64,000 nt of DNA from Gemmatimonadota bacterium (GTDB lineage: Bacteria > Gemmatimonadota > Gemmatimonadetes > Longimicrobiales > Gaopeijiaceae), in assembly GCA_030827315.1 (NCBI GenBank), contig JAURER010000004.1, positions 56,194 to 120,193 on the forward strand. Direction: 5' to 3'. Both the position numbers and the translations under genes were made by a program. A model generated the notes under the pieces. The model made no database searches. It saw nothing but the letters and a program-made list of their open reading frames with translations, and was not told where the DNA came from. Shown here piece by piece: positions 1-9,447 of this stretch (position 1 is the first letter of the stretch; every line of letters starts with the position of its first letter).

Positions 1-1873
1 TGCGCCCGATCTCGGGATCCTTCACGATCGCCTCGATCATCTCGCGGGCACGCGCGCCGGCCTCACCGGACACGGCCGCGATTTTCACGATGCCGGAATC
101 GTCGATGTCGATCGTCGCGCCCGACTCTTCCTGAATCGCGCGGATCGTCTTGCCCTTGGGCCCGATGACCTCACCGATCTTCTCGGGGTTGATCTGGATC
201 GACACGATGCGCGGCGCGTAGTCCGACAGCTCGTCACGGTGGCGCTCCAGGGCCTTCGACATCTGGTCGAGGATGTGCACGCGTCCCTTGCGGGCACGCT
301 CGAGCGCTTCCTTGAGGATTTCCACCGTCAGCCCGGCGATCTTGATGTCCATCTGGATGGACGTGATGCCGTCACGCGTACCGGCGACCTTGAAGTCCAT
401 GTCGCCGAGCGCATCCTCCAGTCCGAGGATGTCCGTCAGGACCGCGACGTCGTCGCCTTCCTTGATGAGCCCCATCGCCACACCTGCGCAGGGCGCCTTG
501 ATAGGCACGCCCGCGTCCATGAGCGCGAGCGACGAGCCACAGACGGTGGCCATCGACGACGAGCCGTTCGACTCCAGGATGTCGGAGACGATCCGGATCG
601 TGTAGGGAAAGTCGTCGTAGGCCGGCAGGAGCGGCTGCATGGCACGCTCCGCGAGGTTCCCGTGCCCGATCTCACGGCGCGACGTTCCGCGGTACGGACG
701 CGCCTCGCCGACCGAGAAGGGCGGGAAGTTGTAGTGCAGCATGAACGACTTGGTGATCTCCTCGCGGGAGTCGATCGAGTCGATGCGCTGCTCATCGCGG
801 GTCGTGCCCAGGGTCACCACGGCGAGCGCCTGCGTCTGTCCACGGGTGAACAGCGCTGACCCGTGCGTGCGGGGAAGCACCCCCACCTCCGACGTGATCG
901 GACGGATATCGTCGAGGCCGCGGCCGTCGGCGCGCTCGCCCTTGGCGAGGATCTGCCGACGCATCGTCTTCTTCTCGATGCCGCGCAGAATGTCGCTGAT
1001 GTCCCGCTCGTGCTCGGAGTAGTCTTCCTCGTCGTCGGCCAGGGTCGCGACCACGTCCTCGGTCACGGCCGCCATCGCCTGCGCACGCTCCTGCTTGTCG
1101 CGCAGGTTGAGCGCCTCGGCGACCTTCGCGGACGCGAGACCCTCGACCTTCGCCTTGAGCTCGGCGGCCGGAGCGGCGGCCTTCCACTCCATGTCGGGCA
1201 CGCGGTGGCCCTGCAGGAACTCCTCCTGGATGGCACAGAGCTCCCTGATCGCGTCGTGGGCAACCTGAAGCCCGTCGAGAATCTCGGTCTCCGGAACCTC
1301 GAGTGCCCCGCCTTCGACCATCGTGATCGCATCGGCCGAGCCGGCGACCACGATGTCGAGATCGGAGTATTCGAGCTGCTGGAAGGTCGGATTCACGACC
1401 CAGTTGCCCTGGATGCGGCCGACACGAACCGACGCGACCGGCGTGTTGAAGGGGACCTTCGACATGTTGAGCGCCACCGAGGCGCCGATCAGCGCGAGCA
1501 CGTCAGCGTCGTTCTCCTGATCCGCGGACAGGATGAAGCACGCGATCTGCGTCTCGTGCATGAATCCGTCCGGGAACAGCGGCCGGATGGGCCGGTCGAT
1601 CTGGCGGGCGGAAAGGATTTCCTTCTCGCCGGGCCGCCCCTCGCGCTTGAAAAAGCCTCCGGGGATCTTTCCCGCGGCGTAGGACTTTTCACGGTACTCG
1701 ACCGTGAGCGGGAAGAACGGCAGGTGGGTCGGGGTGTCCTGGACCGTAACGGCGCAGAGGACGACGGTGTCGCCGTACTGAACCAGACAGGAACCCTGCG
1801 CGAGCTTGGCCATGCGGCCGATCTCGAGCGAGAGGGTGCGGCCAGCGAACTGGCGCTCGAGCCTCTGAATCAT
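1..1873 (-). CDS. pnp: Polyribonucleotide nucleotidyltransferase (PNPase), C-terminus off the window
   Basis: PNPase degrades RNA phosphorolytically from the 3' end, as a trimer and often within a degradosome. About 624 residues are visible from ATG at 1873 (MIQRLERQFAGR). They cover the first RNase PH core (FFKREGRPGEKE, RQIDRPIRPLFP), the helical linker, the second RNase PH core (RGTSRREIGHGNLAERA, SNGSSSMATVCG) and most of the KH domain (IGPKGKTIRAIQEESGA). The S1 domain lies beyond position 1. A purine-rich GAGAAAG stretch precedes the start. The gene is last in the visible rimP-to-pnp operon, 328 nt downstream of rpsO, and its leader is structured. Confidence 0.97.
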   Translation of the reverse strand, partial: MIQRLERQFAGRTLSLEIGRMAKLAQGSCLVQYGDTVVLCAVTVQDTPTHLPFFPLTVEYREKSYAAGKIPGGFFKREGRPGEKEILSARQIDRPIRPLFPDGFMHETQIACFILSADQENDADVLALIGASVALNMSKVPFNTPVASVRVGRIQGNWVVNPTFQQLEYSDLDIVVAGSADAITMVEGGALEVPETEILDGLQVAHDAIRELCAIQEEFLQGHRVPDMEWKAAAPAAELKAKVEGLASAKVAEALNLRDKQERAQAMAAVTEDVVATLADDEEDYSEHERDISDILRGIEKKTMRRQILAKGERADGRGLDDIRPITSEVGVLPRTHGSALFTRGQTQALAVVTLGTTRDEQRIDSIDSREEITKSFMLHYNFPPFSVGEARPYRGTSRREIGHGNLAERAMQPLLPAYDDFPYTIRIVSDILESNGSSSMATVCGSSLALMDAGVPIKAPCAGVAMGLIKEGDDVAVLTDILGLEDALGDMDFKVAGTRDGITSIQMDIKIAGLTVEILKEALERARKGRVHILDQMSKALERHRDELSDYAPRIVSIQINPEKIGEVIGPKGKTIRAIQEESGATIDIDDSGIVKIAAVSGEAGARAREMIEAIVKDPEIGR

Positions 1874-1898
1874 CTTTTCTCTTTCTCACTTCGTTGCG

Positions 1899-1917
1899 AC
1901 CGGGGTCCTTCCCCGGT
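1899..1917 (-). promoter_or_regulatory. Stem-loop in the pnp 5' leader
   Basis: ACCGGGG and CCCCGGT form a perfect 7-bp stem around a 5-nt loop, 25 nt upstream of the pnp ATG. In E. coli the pnp leader forms a hairpin that is cut by RNase III and then used by PNPase to repress itself. A similar role here is inference from position only. Confidence 0.4.
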
Positions 1918-2120
1918 CAGGGATCCGATGCCGAAGTGGTGCGGGATCCGGAAGAGAGAGCGACCGCCGCTCGGGGACACGCGGCGCGTGGGCCCGTTGC
2001 TGCAGCCATGTTGTAGGCCGTCTCCCACCCGAGGCTCGCACGCCTTCGGCGGTGATGCCGGCTCGAGTCGCACCCGCGACCGGCCGGGTCCTTCACGCGC
2101 TTCCGTTCGGTCACGCGTTT

Positions 2121-2147
2121 CGTCCGGCTTGGCTTTCGGGCCGGACG
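2121..2147 (-). other. Second hairpin downstream of rpsO
   Basis: CGTCCGGC pairs perfectly with GCCGGACG across an 11-nt loop. It lies 14 nt beyond the larger rpsO hairpin on the minus strand. There is no U-tract. Confidence 0.4.
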
Positions 2148-2161
2148 GCTTCGAACTGCGT

Positions 2162-2191
2162 GGGCTCCGGGCGCCGCAGCGCCCGGAGCCC
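2162..2191 (-). terminator. Perfect 13-bp hairpin directly after rpsO
   Basis: GGGCTCCGGGCGC and its exact complement flank a 4-nt loop, 10 nt beyond the rpsO stop codon. The stem is very GC-rich but no T-run follows on the minus strand. It may be a Rho-independent-like attenuator, a 3'-end stabiliser for rpsO mRNA, or an RNase III site between rpsO and pnp. Confidence 0.5.
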
Positions 2192-2201
2192 CAAGCGACT
2201 T

Positions 2202-2462
2202 CTAGTGGCGCAGCCCCAGATCCTTGATGAGCTCGCGGTAGCGCTCGATGTCCTCATTCTTCAGGTACTCGAGGAGGCGCCGGCGACGACCCACCATCTT
2301 CAGGAGACCCTGACGGGAGTGGTGGTCCTTCCTGTGCGCGTCGAAGTGCGCTCGGAGGTAGTCGATCCGCGCGGTGAGCAGCGCGATCTGGACGGGTGCG
2401 CTTCCACGGTCGTTCTCGTGGAGCTGGTACTTCGTGATGATGTCTTCTTTGACGATCGCCAT
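2202..2462 (-). CDS. rpsO: Small ribosomal subunit protein uS15
   Basis: S15 is a primary 16S rRNA-binding protein of the 30S platform. The 86-residue product starts [18 protein letters not shown] and has the family features [14 protein letters not shown], [12 protein letters not shown] and [13 protein letters not shown]. It is slightly shorter than the usual 88-89 residues. ATG at 2462 is chosen because the family starts at this point; a longer frame upstream has no S15 homology. GGAGGC lies just upstream as a ribosome-binding site. It sits between ribF (109 nt upstream) and pnp, the usual rpsO-pnp order. Confidence 0.97.
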   Translation of the reverse strand: MAIVKEDIITKYQLHENDRGSAPVQIALLTARIDYLRAHFDAHRKDHHSRQGLLKMVGRRRRLLEYLKNEDIERYRELIKDLGLRH

Positions 2463-2571
2463 GGGCGTCGTGCCTCCTCGAGAGTCCGTTGCTGCAAGGG
2501 AAGCGATGAGCGGCCGCGTATCGGCCACTTCGATATAAGCCTTGAAAAGTACGTGAAGTCGCTCGGGGCGT

Positions 2572-3537
2572 CTACGGCAGGCCTCCTCCCGTGATCTCCC
2601 CGAGGTCGACCTCGAGGGCGCGCCGCGCCGCTTCGACGTCCTGGCTGATCTGACGCACGAGCGCCTCGACGGAGTCGAACGGCTCCACCCCGCGCAGATA
2701 CTCGACGAAGTCGACGCGCACCTCCTCGCCGTAGATGTCTCCGTCGAAGTCGAGGAGATGGAGTTCCACGCTCGGCGGCGACCCCTTGAACGTCGGGCGC
2801 GGCCCGAGATGAAGCGCCCCTGGCCACGTTCCGCTCCGCAGAACGCCGCGAACCGCATAGATCCCCTGTGGGGGCACGAGCTTGTCGCGCTCGGCGAGCC
2901 GCAGGTTCGCCGTGGGGAAGCCGAGGCCACGGCCGCGGCCTTCACCCCGCACGACCACGCCACGGATCGAGTAGGGCCGACCCAGGCCGACCCGAGCGCC
3001 TCGAACGTCTCCCTGCAGCAGGAGGGTCCGGATTCGCGACGAGGATACGGCTTCGCCCTCCGCTGATACGGGCGGGACGATGTCCACGGAGAAGCCGAGC
3101 TCGCGCCCGATGGCCTGGAGCGTCGACGGATCCCCCTGTCGGTCCCGGCCGAAGCCGTGGTCGTATCCGATCACGAGTTCTTCGACGCCGAGCCGACCCA
3201 CGAGAATCTCTTCGACGAAGCGCCGCGGCTCGTACCGCGAGAGTGCCTCCGTGAAGGAAATGAACACGGCCCAGTCGAGCCCGCTCTCGGCCAGGATCTC
3301 CTTCTTTTCGACCGGCGTGGTGAGAAGCAGGGGTGCGTGCTCGGGGCGTACGATACGGAGCGGATGGGGGTCGAAGGTCACGAGCACGCTGCGCCGGCCC
3401 GTGGCCTCGGCGCGAGCACGGATCTCCTGGAGTACCGCCCAGTGCCCGAGATGGACGCCGTCGAACGTGCCCACGGTGGCGACCGCGCCCCGGTCGGACG
3501 GGAGGCCGGGCGGATGAGTCCACTGCACGGGGTTCAC
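2572..3537 (-). CDS. ribF: Bifunctional riboflavin kinase / FAD synthetase
   Basis: RibF phosphorylates riboflavin to FMN and adenylylates FMN to FAD in the cytoplasm. The N-terminal adenylyltransferase has [11 protein letters not shown] (residues 22-32) and a later SSSRIR motif. The C-terminal flavokinase domain has [18 protein letters not shown] and a GPRPTF element. The length, 321 residues, is normal. No ATG fits the N-terminus. GTG at 3537 has GAGGG about 11 nt upstream and gives a start just before the conserved motif; GTG at 3528 is an alternative. It follows truB by 16 nt in the rimP-to-pnp operon. Confidence 0.94.
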   Translation of the reverse strand: MNPVQWTHPPGLPSDRGAVATVGTFDGVHLGHWAVLQEIRARAEATGRRSVLVTFDPHPLRIVRPEHAPLLLTTPVEKKEILAESGLDWAVFISFTEALSRYEPRRFVEEILVGRLGVEELVIGYDHGFGRDRQGDPSTLQAIGRELGFSVDIVPPVSAEGEAVSSSRIRTLLLQGDVRGARVGLGRPYSIRGVVVRGEGRGRGLGFPTANLRLAERDKLVPPQGIYAVRGVLRSGTWPGALHLGPRPTFKGSPPSVELHLLDFDGDIYGEEVRVDFVEYLRGVEPFDSVEALVRQISQDVEAARRALEVDLGEITGGGLP

Positions 3538-3553
3538 GGAGCCGGGTCCCTCA

Positions 3554-4474
3554 TCATGCGGGAAATACCTTCCGGGGCCGCAGGACGCCGCCGTCGAGCT
3601 CCGCCACCGCCACGAGGTCACCGTCGCACGTCACCGAAACGAGGGAGCCCCCTGCCCCCTCGGCGGAGGTCTCCACGCCGATTCCCGAACCGATAGGATC
3701 CGAGACACGGATCCGCTGGCCGTGCCGGATCCGGCGAACCGCTTCCGCGTCCACCTCCAGGGAGTCGAGGTGGGCGAGCGCGCGGGTCGGCTCGATCACG
3801 GCCGGCTGCCACGCTTCTGGCTCGTCGATCGCAGCGAGAGGCACCGCTTCCTCGGATCCGAAAGGGCCGACGGCGGTGCGGCGCAGCGAGGTGAGGTGAG
3901 CGCCGGTGCCCAGCGATCGTCCCAGATCACGGGCGATCGCCCGAATGTAGGTCCCGCTCGAGCAGCGCACGGAAAGCCGTACGTCCGGAGGCGAGAAGTC
4001 GACGAGCTCGATGGAGTGGACCGTCACGGCCACCGGCTCCAACTCCACGCGCTCACCGCGTCGTGCGCGCCGGTGCATCGATTCGCCCCCGACCTTCTTG
4101 GCCGAGAACTGGGGCGGCACCTGCTCGATCGTTCCACGGAACGACTCCAGCGCGGTGCTCACGAGCTCCGCGGTGACCGCGTCGACGTCCCCGGCCTCGC
4201 CCACCACCTGACCGTCGAGGTCGTGCGTGTCCGTCTCGACACCGAGGCGCGCGACGGCCAGGTAGCATTTGTCGAGCTCAGAGAGGAACTCCGCGATCCG
4301 CGTCGCCTGCCCCACGCACAGGAGGAGCAGGCCCGACGCAAACGGATCGAGCGTGCCGGAGTGGCCGATTCGGCGGTTGCCGAGGACGCGCCGGGCTATC
4401 GCCACGACGTCGTGCGAGGTAGGTCCGACCGGCTTGTCGACCGGAAGGACGTAATCGCCCCCTGCCCGCCTCAC
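3554..4474 (-). CDS. truB: tRNA pseudouridine(55) synthase
   Basis: TruB isomerises U55 in the T-loop of tRNAs. The 306-residue protein carries the N-terminal VDKPVGPTSHDVV motif and GHSGTLDPFASGLL with the catalytic aspartate at residue 43. Further on are a YLAVARLGVETDTHD segment and a RCSSGTYIRAIARDLG motif, with a C-terminal PUA-like extension. It starts with GTG at 4474, which overlaps the rbfA stop as GTGA, so translation is probably coupled. rbfA-truB-ribF order is the common bacterial arrangement. Confidence 0.96.
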   Translation of the reverse strand: MRRAGGDYVLPVDKPVGPTSHDVVAIARRVLGNRRIGHSGTLDPFASGLLLLCVGQATRIAEFLSELDKCYLAVARLGVETDTHDLDGQVVGEAGDVDAVTAELVSTALESFRGTIEQVPPQFSAKKVGGESMHRRARRGERVELEPVAVTVHSIELVDFSPPDVRLSVRCSSGTYIRAIARDLGRSLGTGAHLTSLRRTAVGPFGSEEAVPLAAIDEPEAWQPAVIEPTRALAHLDSLEVDAEAVRRIRHGQRIRVSDPIGSGIGVETSAEGAGGSLVSVTCDGDLVAVAELDGGVLRPRKVFPA

Positions 4475-4851
4475 TCGTCCTCGCCCGCCCCGGTGTCTTC
4501 GGCGTTCGGGCCTTCGGGGAAGACGTCCGCCAGGATCTCCTCCACGCGCCGGGCGCCGGTGTGGGACCGGTCCTCCTGGAAGCGCAGCTCGGGCACCCTT
4601 CGGACGTGAAGCACCTTGCCGAGCTCCGTGCGCAGGAACGGAGCCGCCGCCTCAAGCCCCTCCAGGGATCGCGCGAGCTCCTCGAAGCCACCGACACAGC
4701 GTACGAAGATCCTGGCCACGCCGAGATCCGCCGAAACCTCCACGCCGGTGATCGTCACGAGCCCGACGCGGGGATCCCGCACCTGGGTGCGGATCATCTC
4801 GGACAGCTCCCGGCGGAGTTGCTCGGCGAAGCGGGCGAGGCGCCGACCCAT
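4471..4851 (-). CDS. rbfA: 30S ribosome-binding factor A
   Basis: RbfA helps mature the 30S subunit by binding near 16S helix 1. The 126-residue product begins MGRRLARFAEQLRRELS and shows the KH-like fold elements DPRVGLVTITGVEVS, LGKVLHVRRVPELRF and a terminal RVEEILADVF. An acidic tail (GPNAEDTGAGEDE) follows. ATG at 4851 is preferred over an upstream in-frame ATG because it matches the family N-terminus. It follows ylxP by one nucleotide and overlaps truB by four, inside the infB-rbfA-truB unit. Confidence 0.94.
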   Translation of the reverse strand: MGRRLARFAEQLRRELSEMIRTQVRDPRVGLVTITGVEVSADLGVARIFVRCVGGFEELARSLEGLEAAAPFLRTELGKVLHVRRVPELRFQEDRSHTGARRVEEILADVFPEGPNAEDTGAGEDE

Positions 4852-4852
4852 G

Positions 4853-5134
4853 CTAGTACTCCTCCTGCGAGACGCGCACGATCGACGCGCCCCCATGCGA
4901 CTCGACCAGCCGGTCCGCCTTATCGAGAAGGGACTGCGCGACGCGCCCGTCGCTCGCGACCAGCGCGATGGAGAGCTGTGCCCGTGTGTGAACGTCCTGA
5001 AGTCCGGTCTCGGCCACGGAGACGTTCAGTCGCGTGCGGAGCCGGTCGCGCAGCGAGCGAATCACCGAGCGCTTCTCCTTGAGGGACGCACAACCGGGGA
5101 GCGCCAGCTCCCAGGTCTGGGAAGCGACCACCAT
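4853..5134 (-). CDS. ylxP: DUF503 / YlxP-like small protein
   Basis: This 93-residue protein (MVVASQTWELALPGC) matches the DUF503 family. The family signature SLKEKRSVIRSLRDRLR is followed by a ferredoxin-like pattern with NVSVAETGLQD and RAQLSIALVASD. YlxP proteins are encoded with infB and rbfA in many bacteria and have been linked to ribosome assembly; the biochemical role is uncertain. It lies 25 nt after infB and 1 nt before rbfA, which supports a translation-related job. No odd features are seen. Confidence 0.88.
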   Translation of the reverse strand: MVVASQTWELALPGCASLKEKRSVIRSLRDRLRTRLNVSVAETGLQDVHTRAQLSIALVASDGRVAQSLLDKADRLVESHGGASIVRVSQEEY

Positions 5135-5159
5135 GGTCCGTCCCGTCTGCCCAATCCGA

Positions 5160-7745
5160 TCAGGTCGAGCTCGCGAGCGTCCGGGCGATCTCCTCGACCG
5201 TGTAGCACTCGATCACGTCGCCGACCTTCACGTCGTTGAAGTTCGCGATCCCGATACCGCACTCGAAGCCCTCACGGACTTCCTTCGCGTCGTCCTTGAA
5301 ACGCTTGAGCGACCCGATCTGCCCGTCGTAGACGACCACGCCGTCCCTCACGAGACGCGCGTGCCCCTTTCGGTCGATTCGGCCCTCGCTCACGTAGCAG
5401 CCGGCGATCGTGCCCACCTTCGAGACCTTGAAGACCTCCCGCACCTCCGCCGAGCCCTCGATCGTCTCACGGCGCTCCGGCTTGAGCATACCTTCGAGAG
5501 CCGCCCGGATGTCGTCCACCGCCTCATAGATGACGTCGTAGAGGTTGATCTCGACGTCCTCGCGTTCGGCGGCGTGACGGGCCGCCGTCTGGGGACGGAC
5601 ACGGAAGCCCAGGATGACGGCGCCCGCCGTGTGGGCGAGGAGCACGTCGGATTCGTTGATCGCACCGACGCCCCGGTGGATCACGTCGACACTCACCTCG
5701 CTGGTGCTGAGCTGCTGGAGCGCGTCGGAGAGGGCCTGGACCGACCCGTCCACATCGCCCTTGATGACGAGCGGAAGCGTCGACATCTGACCCGCCGCCA
5801 CCAGTGCGCCGAAGTCGCCGAGCTTGATACCACGCTCGCGGATGCGGAGCTGCTTTTCGCGATCGAGCCGCTGGCGGCTCGTTGCGATCTGGGACGCCTG
5901 GTCCGCGGCCATGACCTGGAATGTGTCACCGGCCTGGGGTACACCACCGGCGCCGAGCACCTGGACCGGCGTCGCGGGACCTACCGCAGAAACGGCCTGG
6001 CCACGCTCGTCGATGAGCGCCTTCACGCGCCCGTCGTAGAGCCCGCAGAGGAAGGAGTCGCCGACGCGGAGCGTTCCCCGCTGGACCAGCACGGTCGCGA
6101 GCGCGCCCTTGCCCTGGTCGAGCTGCGCCTCGATGACGGTACCGATGGCATCGCGGTCGGGGTTGGCCTTGAGCTCGAGCATTTCGGCCTGGAGCAGGAC
6201 CTTGTCCAGCAGCTCTCTGACACCCTGGCCGGTCTTTGCCGAGATCTCCTGGGCAAGCACGTCGCCTCCGAAGTCCTCGACGTTCACGTTGTGCTGGAGG
6301 AGCTGCTGCTTGACCCGCATGGGATCCGCGGCCGGCAGATCCACCTTGTTGATCGCCACGATCATCGGCACGCCCGCGTTCTTCGCGTGGCTGATGGCCT
6401 CGACCGTCTGGGGCATCACGGCATCGTCGGCGGCGACGAGCAGGATGACGATGTCCGTCACGTCCGCACCGCGGGCACGCATCGCCGTGAACGCGGCGTG
6501 GCCCGGTGTGTCGAGGAAGCTGATGCTCCGACCGTCCTCGAGCTCCACGTGGTAGGCACCGATGTGCTGCGTGATCCCGCCGGCCTCGCCCGCGACCACG
6601 TTGGTGCTGCGGATCCGGTCCAGCAGAAGCGTCTTGCCGTGGTCGACGTGTCCCATGACCGTCACGACGGGAGGCCGGGGCTTCAGGTCTTCGGGATCGT
6701 CGTCGTCGTCGACGACCTCGGCCTCGGTGACATACTCCTCTTCACGCACCGCGGTGTAATTGAATGCGTCGAGCAGGAGCTCGATCTGAGCGAAGTCCAG
6801 TCGCTGGTTGATGGTGACCAGAAGACCGAGGTTCTTGAACGCGGATCCGATGATCTCGGTGGACGTCGCGTCCACGAGTTCGGCCAACTCCGCCACGGAG
6901 AGGAATTCGTTGACGCGCACCGTCCGGCGCTCGCGCTCCTTGGCCTCCTCCTCCTGCATCTCCTGGTACTCGAGCTCCTCGGCGCTCATGCGCTGGCCCT
7001 TGCGGCGCTTCTTCTTGGCACCGCCCTTCAGCTCGGCCATGACCCGGGAGACATTGGACTGCACGGCGTCGTGATCGACCCCATCCTTCTTCTTGCCCTT
7101 CTTCTTGTCCTTGCGCTGACGCCGTCCGTCCGCGGTGTACCCCTCGGCCTGGATCCGCACCTGACCACCGGGACCCGCGCTGGCGGCCGGCGCGGGCACG
7201 GGCCGCCGGATCGTGCGAGACGGACTATCGGGCTGACCGACCCGCGCAGGCGCGGGGCGCGCGGGCTTGGCAGCGCCCTCGTCGGCCACCGGCTCGAAGG
7301 CCTCGAGCACGACGTCAGCGTCGAGTGGCGCGGGTTCCGGCTCCTCGAGCGCCGTCTCCGCGACGGCCTCCGCTGCGACCTCCTCCCACTCTTCCTCCCC
7401 GTCCGGCTCCGCTGCAGGCTCCGGTTCGACATGCCCCTCGGAATCGCCGTGCTGCGGCTCCTCCGGCTCTTCGGTCGCTTCGACCTCCTCGACCTCCTCC
7501 ACCTTCACGCGGCGCCGGCGACGGCCACCGGCCCCCGCAGTATCTTCCATCGCGGCCTTAATGGCCTTCGCGGGATCCTTGTGCCCGGCTCGCCGCTCGC
7601 GTTCCATCTTCGCGAGCACCTTGGCCATCTGGCCGTCCGTGATCGTCGCGTCTTCGTCCGCCACGGGGATCCCCATGTGACGAAGAAGTGCGATCAAGTC
7701 GTCGGCCCCGACCTTCAGGTCGTCCGCCAGTTCGAATACCTGCAT
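5160..7745 (-). CDS. infB: Translation initiation factor IF-2
   Basis: IF-2 is the GTPase that places initiator fMet-tRNA on the 30S subunit and promotes 70S joining. The 861-residue protein has an N-terminal IF2_N element ([10 protein letters not shown]), then a long low-complexity linker rich in Glu, Pro, Ala and Lys (about 70-250). The G domain has GHVDHGKT (365-372), DTPGH (412-416) and NKVD (466-469). Domain II and the C-terminal fMet-tRNA-binding C2 domain ([18 protein letters not shown]) follow. ATG at 7745 fits the family start. It sits 7 nt after ylxQ, in the nusA-ylxQ-infB order. Confidence 0.98.
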   Translation of the reverse strand: MQVFELADDLKVGADDLIALLRHMGIPVADEDATITDGQMAKVLAKMERERRAGHKDPAKAIKAAMEDTAGAGGRRRRRVKVEEVEEVEATEEPEEPQHGDSEGHVEPEPAAEPDGEEEWEEVAAEAVAETALEEPEPAPLDADVVLEAFEPVADEGAAKPARPAPARVGQPDSPSRTIRRPVPAPAASAGPGGQVRIQAEGYTADGRRQRKDKKKGKKKDGVDHDAVQSNVSRVMAELKGGAKKKRRKGQRMSAEELEYQEMQEEEAKERERRTVRVNEFLSVAELAELVDATSTEIIGSAFKNLGLLVTINQRLDFAQIELLLDAFNYTAVREEEYVTEAEVVDDDDDPEDLKPRPPVVTVMGHVDHGKTLLLDRIRSTNVVAGEAGGITQHIGAYHVELEDGRSISFLDTPGHAAFTAMRARGADVTDIVILLVAADDAVMPQTVEAISHAKNAGVPMIVAINKVDLPAADPMRVKQQLLQHNVNVEDFGGDVLAQEISAKTGQGVRELLDKVLLQAEMLELKANPDRDAIGTVIEAQLDQGKGALATVLVQRGTLRVGDSFLCGLYDGRVKALIDERGQAVSAVGPATPVQVLGAGGVPQAGDTFQVMAADQASQIATSRQRLDREKQLRIRERGIKLGDFGALVAAGQMSTLPLVIKGDVDGSVQALSDALQQLSTSEVSVDVIHRGVGAINESDVLLAHTAGAVILGFRVRPQTAARHAAEREDVEINLYDVIYEAVDDIRAALEGMLKPERRETIEGSAEVREVFKVSKVGTIAGCYVSEGRIDRKGHARLVRDGVVVYDGQIGSLKRFKDDAKEVREGFECGIGIANFNDVKVGDVIECYTVEEIARTLASST

Positions 7746-7752
7746 GCTCTCG

Positions 7753-8106
7753 TTACGCCTCCACTGCGTCCGTGCCGCCCTCGCCCGGAGATCGGTCGAT
7801 CTCCGCGACGAGCCTTTCAGCGAGCGTCCGGTCGGTCACCGCCACCGCCGAAAGCGGGGCGAGACCGACTGCGGCGCCCAATGTTTCGCGATCCCCCAGG
7901 GTCACCTGAGGGATCGCGCCGTCTCTCATCGATGTCCGTATCTTGTCCAGCTGGACGCGCGAAGCGTCCGCGGCGAACAGGACGAGGTATGCCTCTCCCG
8001 CCCGCACGGCGCGGCGAACCGCGTCGGTACCCGGCGCGATCGCTCCAGCCCTTCGAGCCAGTCCGAGAAGTCCGCGGACGCTATCCGTCCCGCTCTCCCT
8101 CGTCAC
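7753..8106 (-). CDS. ylxQ: L7Ae-family RNA-binding protein (YlxQ-like)
   Basis: This 117-residue protein has the L7Ae/L30e/S12e/Gadd45 fold signature: LGLARRAGAIAPGTDAVRRAVRAGEAYLVLFAADAS, split here by the usual G-rich N-terminus and AADAS strand. YlxQ proteins bind kink-turn RNA in Bacillus; the exact role in this operon is not settled. The start at 8106 lies 26 nt inside the nusA 3' end, so the two are probably co-translated. infB follows after 7 nt. The nusA-ylxQ-infB order strongly supports the call. Confidence 0.85.
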   Translation of the reverse strand: MTRESGTDSVRGLLGLARRAGAIAPGTDAVRRAVRAGEAYLVLFAADASRVQLDKIRTSMRDGAIPQVTLGDRETLGAAVGLAPLSAVAVTDRTLAERLVAEIDRSPGEGGTDAVEA

Positions 8107-9436
8107 CGTCGGAGTCTCCCTCGTCGTCCCCGGGGGAATCTCCCTCCACCACCGTCAGCTCGTCGATCAGCTGAAGGAGACGGTCGGCATCTTCCTCGCC
8201 GAGTCCCTCGATTCCGAGGAAATCCCGCCGCTCCATGTCGATGATCTGGAGAAAGGTATCATATCCGGCGTCCGAGAGGGCTGCCAGCACGGCAGGCCGA
8301 AGGTTCAGCTCGGAAAGCGGGAAATCGGCCGTTTCGTACTGGTCTTCCGCCGGCTGATCGATCAGGGCACCGATCTCGGCACCCCGTTCGATCCACTCCC
8401 GCGAGCCGTACAGATCGATCTGCCACCCGATCAGCTGCGACGCGAGCCGGACGTTCTGACCGTTGCGTCCGATGGCAAGCGAAAGCTGGTCCTCGTCGAC
8501 GATCGCCGTGACCACCTGGCGCTCCGGATCGCTGAACACCTTCGAGACTCGAGCCGGAGCCAGAGCCCGACGAGCGAACACCTCGGGATCGGGGTGCCAC
8601 GGGACGATGTCGATGCGCTCGCCGCCGAGCTCGTTGACGACCGCCTGGACCCGGGACCCCTTTAGGCCCACGCAGGCACCCACGGGGTCGATGGACTCGT
8701 CGCGACTGTAGACCGCGATCTTCGTCCGCCCCCCGACCTCGCGGGAGATCTCGCGAATGTCGACGATGCCCTGGTGGACCTCCGGCACCTCGAGCTTGAA
8801 CAGCGCCGCCACGAAGAGGGGGTCGGCCCGCGACAGGATCAGACGTGGACCCTTCGGCGTCTCCTCGACCTTCTTCAGTACGGCGCGGATCGGGTCACCC
8901 TGGCGGAACCGCTCCCGCGGGTTCTGCTCCTTCCACGGGATGATCGCCTCGGCGTCGCGCGCCCGGTTCAGCATCACCACCAGCTTGCCACGCTCGATCT
9001 GCTGCAGCTCTCCCGAGAGGAGCTCGCCGAGCTGATCCTCGAATTCGTCACGGATCCGGTCTCGTTCGTTCTCCCTCACGCGCTGCACGATCCGCTGCTT
9101 CACGGCCATGACGGCGTTGCGTCCGAAGTCCTCGAACCGGACCGGAATCTCCATGACGTCGCCGACCTCGAAGCCCTCATCGTCCCACCGCGCCTCTTCG
9201 AGCGCGATCTCGCATGCCGGATCCTCGACCTCCTCGACGACCCGACGCAGAACGACCATGTCGAAGTCGCCCGTGTCCTCGTCGATGTCGATCTCCGCCT
9301 GCACGGTCGGGCCGTAGATACGCGCCAGCCCCGCCAGCATCCCGTCCTTGACGAGATCCGTCATCTCCTCCTCGGAGAGGCTTTTCGTCGCCGCAACGTC
9401 ACGAAATGCCGCTACGATCCGGGTCGCGTTCGCCAT
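8081..9436 (-). CDS. nusA: Transcription termination/antitermination protein NusA
   Basis: NusA binds RNA polymerase and nascent RNA and modulates pausing, termination and antitermination. The 451-residue protein has the N-terminal RNAP-binding domain (residues 1 to about 130), an S1 domain (about 135-205), and two KH domains (DPVGACVGLKGSRVQ and LAIGRNGQNVRLA). A helix-hairpin-helix-like segment (LGIEGLGEEDADRLL) follows, and the protein ends in a very acidic tail. Start ATG 9436 lies 11 nt after rimP. The acidic tail of about 20 residues is unusual but not unprecedented. Confidence 0.97.
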   Translation of the reverse strand: MANATRIVAAFRDVAATKSLSEEEMTDLVKDGMLAGLARIYGPTVQAEIDIDEDTGDFDMVVLRRVVEEVEDPACEIALEEARWDDEGFEVGDVMEIPVRFEDFGRNAVMAVKQRIVQRVRENERDRIRDEFEDQLGELLSGELQQIERGKLVVMLNRARDAEAIIPWKEQNPRERFRQGDPIRAVLKKVEETPKGPRLILSRADPLFVAALFKLEVPEVHQGIVDIREISREVGGRTKIAVYSRDESIDPVGACVGLKGSRVQAVVNELGGERIDIVPWHPDPEVFARRALAPARVSKVFSDPERQVVTAIVDEDQLSLAIGRNGQNVRLASQLIGWQIDLYGSREWIERGAEIGALIDQPAEDQYETADFPLSELNLRPAVLAALSDAGYDTFLQIIDMERRDFLGIEGLGEEDADRLLQLIDELTVVEGDSPGDDEGDSDGDEGERDG

Positions 9437-9447
9437 CTTCTATCTCC

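Larger units (their letters stand above)
1874..2201 (-). other. rpsO-pnp intergenic region with three stem-loops
   Basis: This 328 nt gap holds no convincing gene. Read on the minus strand it contains, in order after the rpsO stop, a perfect 13-bp hairpin (2162-2191), an 8-bp hairpin with an 11-nt loop (2121-2147), and a 7-bp hairpin with a 5-nt loop (1899-1917) about 25 nt before the pnp start. No T-run follows any of them, so they look more like RNA processing or stability elements than intrinsic terminators. I found no confident promoter here. Confidence 0.6.

Noticed and set aside
863..2227. A 454-codon plus-strand frame opposite pnp
   Set aside because: It is antisense to pnp and the rpsO-pnp gap, with no recognisable domain and no ribosome-binding site.
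2532..2537. TATATC as -10 of an rpsO promoter
   Set aside because: No matching -35 lies at a sensible distance, so it is not annotated.
5034..8174. A 1046-codon open frame on the plus strand across infB
   Set aside because: It is antisense to a certain infB gene. High GC makes antisense frames long; the translation has no family motif.
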